A stretch of 55,141 bases of DNA from an uncultured Lachnospiraceae bacterium. GTDB taxonomy: Bacteria > Bacillota > Clostridia > Lachnospirales > Lachnospiraceae. The stretch spans positions 1-55,141 of the forward strand of contig CACZBZ010000032.1 of assembly GCA_902779505.1 (NCBI GenBank). The letters run 5' to 3'. Positions 1 to 5,450 of this stretch are shown in pieces; within the stretch, counting starts at the first letter, position 1, and every line of letters begins with the position of its first letter. The notes beneath the pieces are model-generated. The model saw nothing but the letters and a program-made list of their open reading frames with translations, was not told the origin of the DNA and did not search any database. The position numbers and the translations under genes were made by a program.

Positions 1-1
1 G

Positions 2-127
2 ATGAAGTTCTCTGACCGCTCCGCAAGTTATGACGTCTCAGAAGACCTAATATATAACTACTACACCTACGATCTTGAGGGTAAAGTCTTCTACGAAGCC
101 ATCGCCCGCTACAAGATGGCAAAGTAG
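2..127 (+). CDS. C-terminal fragment of an unidentified protein, cut by the window edge
   Basis: An open frame enters from the left edge and ends at a TAG at 125-127, giving 41 visible residues. The fragment is rich in Tyr, Asp and Glu and ends EAIARYKMAK. An ATG lies at 2-4 but the true start is probably outside the window. It is followed 36 bp later by a strong hairpin, which supports this being a real gene end. I do not recognise a family. Codon use (CGC, TCC, GCC, GTC) is more GC-rich than in the insertion sequence downstream. Confidence 0.45.
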   Translation: MKFSDRSASYDVSEDLIYNYYTYDLEGKVFYEAIARYKMAK

Positions 128-162
128 TTTATTTCCAACTAAAAATCTTTGATTTAGAATGA

Positions 163-222
163 GAAAACTGCTTATAATACGGAGTCTCGTAAGGCGTCTC
201 CGTAATATAAGCAGTTTTCTTG
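163..222 (+). terminator. Long hairpin terminator after the left-edge gene
   Basis: A perfect 14-bp outer stem (163-176 with 206-219, GAAAACTGCTTATA and its complement) encloses an inner ACGGAG/CTCCGT stem. The right arm ends in TTTTC, giving a modest U-run. The IS30 target duplication begins 9 bp beyond it, so the element inserted right next to a terminator stem. Confidence 0.75.
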
Positions 223-227
223 TTAGA

Positions 228-242
228 ATATAAGAGAGGTTA
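228..242 (+). repeat. Left copy of 15-bp direct repeat (target-site duplication)
   Basis: ATATAAGAGAGGTTA here is identical to 2022-2036 on the other side of the transposase gene. Direct repeats exactly outside the inverted termini are the signature of a transposition event. Most IS30 elements duplicate 2-4 bp, but longer duplications are known in the IS1630 branch. Confidence 0.75.
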
Positions 243-264
243 GGTAAATTGTAAATCGAAATGC
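243..264 (+). repeat. Left terminal inverted repeat of the IS30 element
   Basis: GGTAAATTGTAAATCGAAATGC aligned with the reverse complement of 2000-2021 agrees at 15 of 22 positions and ends in an identical ATGC. The boundary was set by the adjacent 15-bp direct repeat. Confidence 0.6.
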
Positions 265-338
265 AACCCTTTCGATCACTGAACCTTTCTTTGTAATAGA
301 TAATGCATATAGTATGGGGTAGTTGCATCTCCATGTAC

Positions 339-369
339 ATGGACTTGATCACATGTTGGTCAGGTCCAT
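339..369 (+). promoter_or_regulatory. Leader hairpin 1 upstream of the transposase
   Basis: ATGGACTTG (339-347) can pair with CAGGTCCAT (361-369), 8 of 9 positions, around a 13-nt loop. It sits just before the SD-blocking hairpin and may act with it to limit translation of transcripts that read in from outside the element. Function is inferred. Confidence 0.4.
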
Positions 370-376
370 TTATTAT

Positions 377-420
377 GTTATCCTTTGTGGTTGTGTCGGC
401 GAGTAGAAATGGAGGATAAC
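377..420 (+). promoter_or_regulatory. Hairpin that would bury the transposase ribosome binding site
   Basis: GTTATCCT (377-384) is the exact complement of AGGATAAC (413-420), which contains the Shine-Dalgarno sequence GGAGG (411-415) and directly abuts the ATG at 421. Folding would hide the ribosome binding site. Similar structures in other insertion sequences prevent transposase synthesis from impinging transcripts. The pairing is visible; the regulatory role is inference. Confidence 0.5.
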
Positions 421-1728
421 ATGTCTAACTTTTTTACTTATGCTGAAAGGATCTCTCTCCAAAAGTTTCTTGGAGAAGGGCTTACTTTCAAAGAAATAGC
501 TCGCACTCTAGGTAAGGATCCATCTACCATATCCAGAGAGGTCAGAAAACACATGTCTGAAATGGCTACTGGCAGACCCGGGTATCCATACAATCCATGC
601 AAGCATAGAAAGAATTGCAGGATTAAGAATCTATGTGGTGGTGCTTGCCATAGATCTTCAAGCAACTTCTGTAAGCTGTGTCAGGATTGTACAAGTCACT
701 GCCCGGACTTTCTTGAAGAAATATGTACAAGCAGGTTTAAAGTTCCATATGTCTGTAACGGCTGTGGCCAGATCGAAAAGTGTACGTTGCTCAAGAATAT
801 ATATGATGCTGAGCATGCCCAGTACAAAGCTCATGATGTGATAACCCAGGCGCGTTCAGGACTCTGTACTTCTGAAGCTGAGATAGCCCATTTAAATGCA
901 ATTGTCAGCCCTCTTGTTAAGCGAGGTCAGTCATTACACCAGATTTACATAACCCACCAGGACGAGATCATGTGTAGCGAAAAAACGTTGTATAACTACC
1001 TTGCCTCAGACCTGTTTGATGTAAGCAATGGTGATCTTCCAAGGAAGAAAAGACTCCGTCCGCGTAAGCAAAAGAAAGAATATAAAGTGGATAAAGGCTG
1101 TCGTATTGGTCGAAGCTACAAGGATTTCCTTGAATACCTTGACAAGAATCCCGATACATCTGTCGTTCAGATGGACAGCGTTATCGGAACTGTGGGTGGT
1201 AAATGCCTACTGACAATACACTTTGTTGAATCATCACTTATGCTGGCGTTCTTGCGCGATGCTAATACTTCCCAATCAGTTATTGATGTATTTGATGACT
1301 TGCAGGAAAGGCTTGGAATAGAACTGTTCAAACGTATCTTTCCACTGATCGTAACTGACAACGGAAGTGAGTTCTCTAATCCCGTGGCAATCGAATGTGA
1401 CAGGGAAACAGGAGAAATTCGTACACAGGTCTTTTATTGCGATGCCGGAAAGCCATATCAGAAAGGCTCTATAGAGGTTAACCACGAACTGATACGAAGA
1501 GTACTCACGGATGTTGATGGACGTAATCGCAGTTTTAACAACCTCACACAAGAGGATGTGAACCTGATGATGGATCACATCAATTCTTATCAAAGAAAAA
1601 AGCTGAACGATCGTAGCCCATACGAGACATTCAGCTTTTATCATGGTGAAGAAGTTCTAAAGCTTCTTGGATGTACAAAGGTTCCCGCCGACGACATCCT
1701 GCTCAAACCTGAACTTCTCGGACTCTAA
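421..1728 (+). CDS. IS30-family DDE transposase
   Basis: A 435-residue protein starting at ATG 421, chosen because GGAGG lies 6 bp upstream; the frame extends back to a TTG at 385 without a ribosome site. An N-terminal helix-turn-helix (about residues 1-45, with FKEIARTLGKDPSTISREV) is typical of IS30. A cysteine-rich stretch (about 57-125) looks like a zinc-binding insert. The catalytic core shows QMDSVIG (Asp252), VTDNGSEF (Asp313) and KGSIEVNHELIR (Glu352), a complete DDE triad. It cuts and joins the inverted termini of its own element. The gene is intact, and the element is bounded by inverted and direct repeats. Confidence 0.93.
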   Translation: MSNFFTYAERISLQKFLGEGLTFKEIARTLGKDPSTISREVRKHMSEMATGRPGYPYNPCKHRKNCRIKNLCGGACHRSSSNFCKLCQDCTSHCPDFLEEICTSRFKVPYVCNGCGQIEKCTLLKNIYDAEHAQYKAHDVITQARSGLCTSEAEIAHLNAIVSPLVKRGQSLHQIYITHQDEIMCSEKTLYNYLASDLFDVSNGDLPRKKRLRPRKQKKEYKVDKGCRIGRSYKDFLEYLDKNPDTSVVQMDSVIGTVGGKCLLTIHFVESSLMLAFLRDANTSQSVIDVFDDLQERLGIELFKRIFPLIVTDNGSEFSNPVAIECDRETGEIRTQVFYCDAGKPYQKGSIEVNHELIRRVLTDVDGRNRSFNNLTQEDVNLMMDHINSYQRKKLNDRSPYETFSFYHGEEVLKLLGCTKVPADDILLKPELLGL

Positions 1729-1857
1729 AACAAACAGACCGCCGACACAGAAATACAAAAACTATATCGAAAACCAGGGGTGGATTCTCCGATTACAAGT
1801 AAAATCGAGAGGGAGTCGACCTCTTTTGGTCGTGTTTATTTTTCCATGATAAATGAA

Positions 1858-2011
1858 AATATCCATTTGTCAACGTCGCATTTCGATTACAAGACCAAAC
1901 TTTTCGGTTACAAAAGTGGAATTTCGCCGACAAAAATGGCATCTCGCTTACAAATATGAAGTTTTCAATTTACAAAGTTGCATTTCCATGTACAAAACCG
2001 CATCTCGCCTT
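1858..2011 (+). repeat. Array of about eight degenerate 20-21 bp repeats in the right end of the IS
   Basis: Units resembling GCATTTCGATTACAA start at about 1859, 1878, 1898, 1918, 1939, 1960, 1980 and 2000, a spacing of 20-21 bp, close to two helical turns. The best-kept parts are GCATYTC and TACAA. The last unit is the right terminal inverted repeat, and a reverse-oriented copy (249-264) lies at the left end. Together with the transposase 3' flank this fills the 391-bp gap 1729-2119. They could be repeated transposase binding sites; that is inference. Confidence 0.6.
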
Positions 2012-2021
2012 GCTATTCAGC
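2000..2021 (+). repeat. Right terminal inverted repeat of the IS30 element
   Basis: The 22 bp ending in TATTCAGC are the imperfect complement (15 of 22) of 243-264 and abut the right 15-bp direct repeat. Confidence 0.6.
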
Positions 2022-2036
2022 ATATAAGAGAGGTTA
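2022..2036 (+). repeat. Right copy of 15-bp direct repeat (target-site duplication)
   Basis: Identical to 228-242. Removing the element and one copy would rejoin the left-edge terminator region to the hipBA promoter region. Confidence 0.75.
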
Positions 2037-2045
2037 ATTTAAAAT

Positions 2046-2107
2046 AACTAGACAAATATTGCATATTATGATATAAATAAAGCGTAACAAGTCAAATTTG
2101 GCTAGTT
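2046..2107 (+). promoter_or_regulatory. hipBA promoter flanked by an inverted repeat (candidate HipB operator)
   Basis: TAGACA (2049-2054) and TATAAA (2072-2077), 17 bp apart, make a plausible sigma-A promoter. The arms AACTAGACAAAT (2046-2057) and ATTTGGCTAGTT (2096-2107) are complementary at 11 of 12 positions and bracket the promoter. HipB proteins bind inverted sites in their own promoter and repress with HipA, so this pair is the natural operator candidate. The promoter and repeat are visible; binding is inferred. Confidence 0.5.
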
Positions 2108-2119
2108 AATGTGGGGTAA

Positions 2120-2443
2120 ATGAATTATATGAATAATGTATCAGAAATGAGTGGGCGAATAAAAGAATATAGAATTTCTATTTCTATGACACAAAAAGAA
2201 CTTGCCGATAAATCCGGGGTGTCGATTAGAAGTATTTCCAGATTTGAAAATGGAGAAGACATCAGTTTGAGTTCTTTTTATAAAATTCTCAAAGCATTAA
2301 ATCTTGACGATAGACTTGATATGTTGGTTCCGGATCAAAGCAAGAGACCATCGTATTATTTGAACTCTGAAAGGAAAAGGAAAAGAGCATCCGGGAAGAA
2401 AAAGAATGCAGAAAGAGCCTTTGTATGGGGGGATGAGAAATGA
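2120..2443 (+). CDS. hipB: HipB-like antitoxin, XRE-type DNA-binding protein
   Basis: A 107-residue protein with a helix-turn-helix at about 15-70 (KELADKSGVSIRSISRFENG is the recognition region) and a very basic tail rich in Lys and Arg (about 80-100). It overlaps the next gene by ATGA (2440-2443), so the two are translationally coupled. In HipBA systems HipB binds DNA as a dimer, neutralises the HipA kinase and represses the operon. The start at 2120 has GGGG upstream; ATG 2129 is an alternative. The assignment rests on the domain plus its position before hipA. Confidence 0.85.
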   Translation: MNYMNNVSEMSGRIKEYRISISMTQKELADKSGVSIRSISRFENGEDISLSSFYKILKALNLDDRLDMLVPDQSKRPSYYLNSERKRKRASGKKKNAERAFVWGDEK

Positions 2444-3732
2444 TTAATACTGCTGAAGTAATTCTATGGGGTACTAGAATAGGTATTGTTCATCAGGATA
2501 ATGATAAACCATATGTTTCATTTGAATATGACAGAGAATTTATAAAAAGTGGAATAGAACTTTCGCCGATAAAGCTTAAACTGAGTGGGCAGGTGTATGA
2601 TTTCCCGGATCTTGTGGGAGATGCGTTTCATGGAGCTCCCGGTCTTATTGCTGATTCGCTTCCGGACAAATTCGGTAACAAAGTGATTGAAAGATGGCTT
2701 ATAGAGCAAGGACGTACTCTTAGTGATTTTAATACAATTGATAGACTGTGCTATACGGGCGTGCGCGGAATGGGAGCATTAGAATACAGACCGGTTGCAG
2801 GCCCGCAATATCGTTTAGACGAAGATATCAATATTGAAAAAATGGTAGATTTTGCGTCTAAAGTGCTGTCTGATAAGGAAAATCAAAAGATTAGTTCGGA
2901 AGAGGAAATAGGCTATAGTCAGCTGGTACAACTTGGAACCTCAGCCGGAGGAGCCAGAGCAAAAGCCCTTATAGCATGGAATAAAGATACTAATGAGATA
3001 AAAAGTGGACAGATAGATGCAGGGGATGGCTTTGAGTATTGGTTAATCAAATTTGATGGGGTTGATAAAAACGGAGATCATAATCTTAAGGATTCTGTTG
3101 AATATACCAGGATAGAATATGCATATTATCTTATGGCTGTAGATGCGGGTATTGTGATGGAAAAATGCAGCCTACTTGAAGAAGACGGTCGATATCATTT
3201 TATGACAAAGCGCTTTGACAGGATGGGGAATCAGAAGATGCATATGCAGACCTTGGGAGCTCTAACACATATAGATTATAATTATCCCGGTCTATGTAGC
3301 TATGAACAGGCGGCGAGTGTATTAAAGCAAATCAATCCTTCAATGAAAGATGTGGAGGAATTATACCGAAGAATGGTATTTAACGTAATTATGGTCAATC
3401 AGGATGATCATGTAAAGAATATATCGTTCCTAATGGATAGGAATGGTTCTTGGAAACTTGCTCCGGCGTATGATATTACATTTTCATATAACCTTAACAA
3501 TAGATGGTTAAAGGCTCATCAAATGCTGGTTAATGGAAAAGCGGATAACATAGTCGTTGATGATTTAATTGCAGCCGGAAAAAGTATGGGGATATCATCT
3601 GTAAAATGTAACAGAATAATTGATGAAATTGCCATTGTATCAAATAATAAAGAACGATATTTTGAAAAGGCCGGCGTACGAGAAAAAACATATAACGAAA
3701 TTGCTAAGATAATAAATGATCATTCTACTTAA
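2440..3732 (+). CDS. hipA: HipA-family Ser/Thr kinase toxin
   Basis: A 430-residue protein with the HipA N-terminal domain (about 1-110) and kinase-like C-terminal domain. Visible motifs are the glycine-rich loop GTSAGGARAKALI (near residue 168, containing the serine that HipA proteins autophosphorylate), the lysine strand YWLIKFDG, the catalytic NQDDHVKN (about 319-326) and the metal-binding AYDITFS. E. coli HipA phosphorylates glutamyl-tRNA synthetase and induces dormancy; the target here is unknown. All motifs look intact, so the toxin should be active. It overlaps the 3' end of the convergent apbE homology region by 8 bp. Confidence 0.92.
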   Translation: MINTAEVILWGTRIGIVHQDNDKPYVSFEYDREFIKSGIELSPIKLKLSGQVYDFPDLVGDAFHGAPGLIADSLPDKFGNKVIERWLIEQGRTLSDFNTIDRLCYTGVRGMGALEYRPVAGPQYRLDEDINIEKMVDFASKVLSDKENQKISSEEEIGYSQLVQLGTSAGGARAKALIAWNKDTNEIKSGQIDAGDGFEYWLIKFDGVDKNGDHNLKDSVEYTRIEYAYYLMAVDAGIVMEKCSLLEEDGRYHFMTKRFDRMGNQKMHMQTLGALTHIDYNYPGLCSYEQAASVLKQINPSMKDVEELYRRMVFNVIMVNQDDHVKNISFLMDRNGSWKLAPAYDITFSYNLNNRWLKAHQMLVNGKADNIVVDDLIAAGKSMGISSVKCNRIIDEIAIVSNNKERYFEKAGVREKTYNEIAKIINDHST

Positions 3733-3768
3733 TGCTTTTGAAGATATTATTGCTGTCGTCAATGAGTA

Positions 3769-4872
3769 TCACTTCGATACTGTTGTCGGCAGCATATTTT
3801 TTTGCCTGCTCGTAGCCCATAGAGAAAAGATAAGGTCGAGGATGTGGTGGTATATGTGGCCGTTTTCCTCGAAATATCTCTCGTAGATGCCTGATGTGAC
3901 TATGGCTTTGTCTGAAGAGGATACTTTATCTATCAGCTGTCCTTGGGGAGCGAAAGGTTCCTGAATGCCGGTTGTAAAAGGTCCGCCTATATATATGTTG
4001 TCTCCTCCAAGGGAGATGATGGCTTTGCTTATTCCCTGTTCAAGAAGATAATCCTTTATCCTGTCTCCAATATATCCCTTGGCAAATCCTCCCATATCGA
4101 TCATTGTATCCGGATCTTCAAAGAAGACTCGATTATCTGTATCGAGGCGTATCTTTTTATAGGATACGGTTGATAGGGCTTTGTCTATGTCGGCAGAGGA
4201 GGGCACAGTGTTATCACAACTGTCGGTGAAGTTCCAAAGAGTAGTAAGACTTCCGATGCTGATATCGAATGCACCGTCAGACATTTTGCTGTAAGTAAGG
4301 CCTTCTTCGAGCATTTCATAGAGCTTATCAGACACTGTATAGGACCCGTCAGCATTAGCGGAAATTAATCTATGATTTAATTTATAGAGTTCACTAGACC
4401 CTGATGTTCTGCTGCAGACGGCTTCATATTTGTCACAGATTTCCATACAACCGTCCAGAATTTTTTCATCCGAGCTATCATATATTTTTACCGAGACGAT
4501 TGTTCCCAATTTGAAATCCGTCTTTGAGATGGGATCGGATTCTCCTTCAATCAGAACCGACAATTTGTTCGGAAGACATACAATCGATTCTCCGGATTTT
4601 GAGATGGCACCCTGAGACTCGCAAAGATGATCCGGACAATCCGAATCTTTCATATAAACTTTGTTGTTTTCAATAACGACTGTATTTTTATCAAGCTCAA
4701 TTGTGGCATCTTTATGCAGGTCATAGCGACCATATTCTTCCCCTGCAAGGTTGATGACAACATAAGCTGCTTCACCCTTGTTCATGCTGCTCTTTATTAA
4801 AAATGATACAGCAATCAATATTAAGATGGACAAAATGACTGTAATATCTGATTTCTTCATACTTTTTAGCAT
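3769..4872 (-). CDS. apbE: NusG domain II - ApbE fusion (FAD:protein FMN transferase), C-terminus disrupted
   Basis: An N-terminal membrane anchor (about 8-27) is followed by a NusG_II domain (about 30-110, with CPDHLCESQG and a GESIVCLPN strand), then an ApbE domain (about 118-345) with DGAFDISIG, DMGGFAKGYIGD and ISLGGDN. ApbE moves FMN from FAD to a threonine in SGAT-type motifs such as those of RnfD and RnfG, outside the membrane. The frame ends with about 26 unrelated residues after HHILD. In another frame, FSMGYEQAKKYAADNS and a normal ApbE end continue to a TAG at 3725-3727. The missing block, about 35 residues by family comparison, should hold the D-x-x-S-T metal-binding motif. The product as written is probably inactive. 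Confidence 0.85.
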   Translation of the reverse strand: MLKSMKKSDITVILSILILIAVSFLIKSSMNKGEAAYVVINLAGEEYGRYDLHKDATIELDKNTVVIENNKVYMKDSDCPDHLCESQGAISKSGESIVCLPNKLSVLIEGESDPISKTDFKLGTIVSVKIYDSSDEKILDGCMEICDKYEAVCSRTSGSSELYKLNHRLISANADGSYTVSDKLYEMLEEGLTYSKMSDGAFDISIGSLTTLWNFTDSCDNTVPSSADIDKALSTVSYKKIRLDTDNRVFFEDPDTMIDMGGFAKGYIGDRIKDYLLEQGISKAIISLGGDNIYIGGPFTTGIQEPFAPQGQLIDKVSSSDKAIVTSGIYERYFEENGHIYHHILDLIFSLWATSRQKNMLPTTVSK

Positions 4873-4900
4873 ACCATATGATTCTATAATATGGTAGAAT
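4873..4900. promoter_or_regulatory. Divergent apbE / Gx-transporter control region with a palindrome
   Basis: Only 35 bp separate the two divergent starts. ACCATAT (4873-4879) and ATATGGT (4889-4895) form an inverted repeat, an operator candidate. TATAAT at 4885-4890 and TAGAAT at 4895-4900 are possible -10 boxes for the rightward gene; no convincing -35 was found. TAGAAT would place transcription start at or next to the ATG at 4908. Confidence 0.4.
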
Positions 4901-4907
4901 AATAACC

Positions 4908-5387
4908 ATGAAAAAGCTTGCTTATACGGGGTTGCTTACAGCCCTGGCACTGATTTTAGGATATCTGGAATCCCTGATACCACCGATCGTTCCTGTGCCC
5001 GGCATTAAGATGGGCTTTGCCAATATTGTAGTGGTTTTCACACTTTACAAGATAGGCGTTAAGGAAGCGGTTATGGTGAATATTGTCAGAGTCATTGTAT
5101 CGGGGCTTCTTTTCGGGACTATGTTCTCTCTGGCTTACAGTATGGCCGGGGCTGTTCTTAGTCTTATTATCATGTGCATTTTATATAAGAAGACAGACCT
5201 TGATGTGGCCACTGTCAGTGTATGCGGTTCCATTATGCATATAATCGGACAGGTCGCTGTGGCTATAATCGTTGTCGGTTCGGCATCCATTATCTCAATG
5301 CTGCCGTTTTTGCTGCTGTCAGCTTTTATTATGGGAGCCATTATAGGCCTGCTTGCCAAGATCCTTATGGACAGAATAAGGGTTTGA
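4908..5387 (+). CDS. Gx transporter family membrane protein (Hpre_diP_synt_I family)
   Basis: A 159-residue, almost wholly hydrophobic protein with about five membrane segments. Family hallmarks are the start MKKLAYTGLLTALALILGYL, VPGIKMGFANIVV and a conserved GLLFGTMFSLAYSMAGA stretch. It is annotated variously as heptaprenyl diphosphate synthase component I or Gx transporter. In many Clostridia it neighbours NusG_II and ApbE proteins, as it does here, which suggests a role in flavin or redox-factor handling at the membrane rather than isoprenoid synthesis. No Shine-Dalgarno sequence precedes the ATG, so translation may be leaderless. Confidence 0.85.
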   Translation: MKKLAYTGLLTALALILGYLESLIPPIVPVPGIKMGFANIVVVFTLYKIGVKEAVMVNIVRVIVSGLLFGTMFSLAYSMAGAVLSLIIMCILYKKTDLDVATVSVCGSIMHIIGQVAVAIIVVGSASIISMLPFLLLSAFIMGAIIGLLAKILMDRIRV

Positions 5388-5450
5388 CATGCTATGGTGC
5401 AGTATTTATAATATCTTTTGGTAATTTAGGATTAATTTGGGAGGCAATTG

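Larger units (their letters stand above)
243..2021 (+). mobile_element. IS30-family insertion sequence, 1779 bp
   Basis: The element is bounded by identical 15-bp direct repeats and by imperfect 22-bp terminal inverted repeats (243-264 and 2000-2021; 15 of 22 positions match). A second, better inverted pair lies slightly inside: TTGTAAATCGAAATGCAAC at 249-267 against 1977-1995, 17 of 19. It holds one transposase gene (421-1728), a leader with two hairpins, and about 290 bp of non-coding DNA on the right that contains a 20-bp-period repeat array. The intact termini and open transposase suggest a recent insertion. It separates the left-edge gene from hipBA and probably supplies no promoter to hipBA, which has its own. 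Confidence 0.8.

Noticed and set aside
1858-2021. CRISPR-like array
   Set aside because: Repeats are contiguous every 20-21 bp with no spacers of independent sequence, and they belong to the IS end.
5388-5450. T-box leader before alaS; likewise before pheS and thrC
   Set aside because: The gaps (63, 28 and 67 bp) are too short, and no T-box or specifier hairpin was seen.
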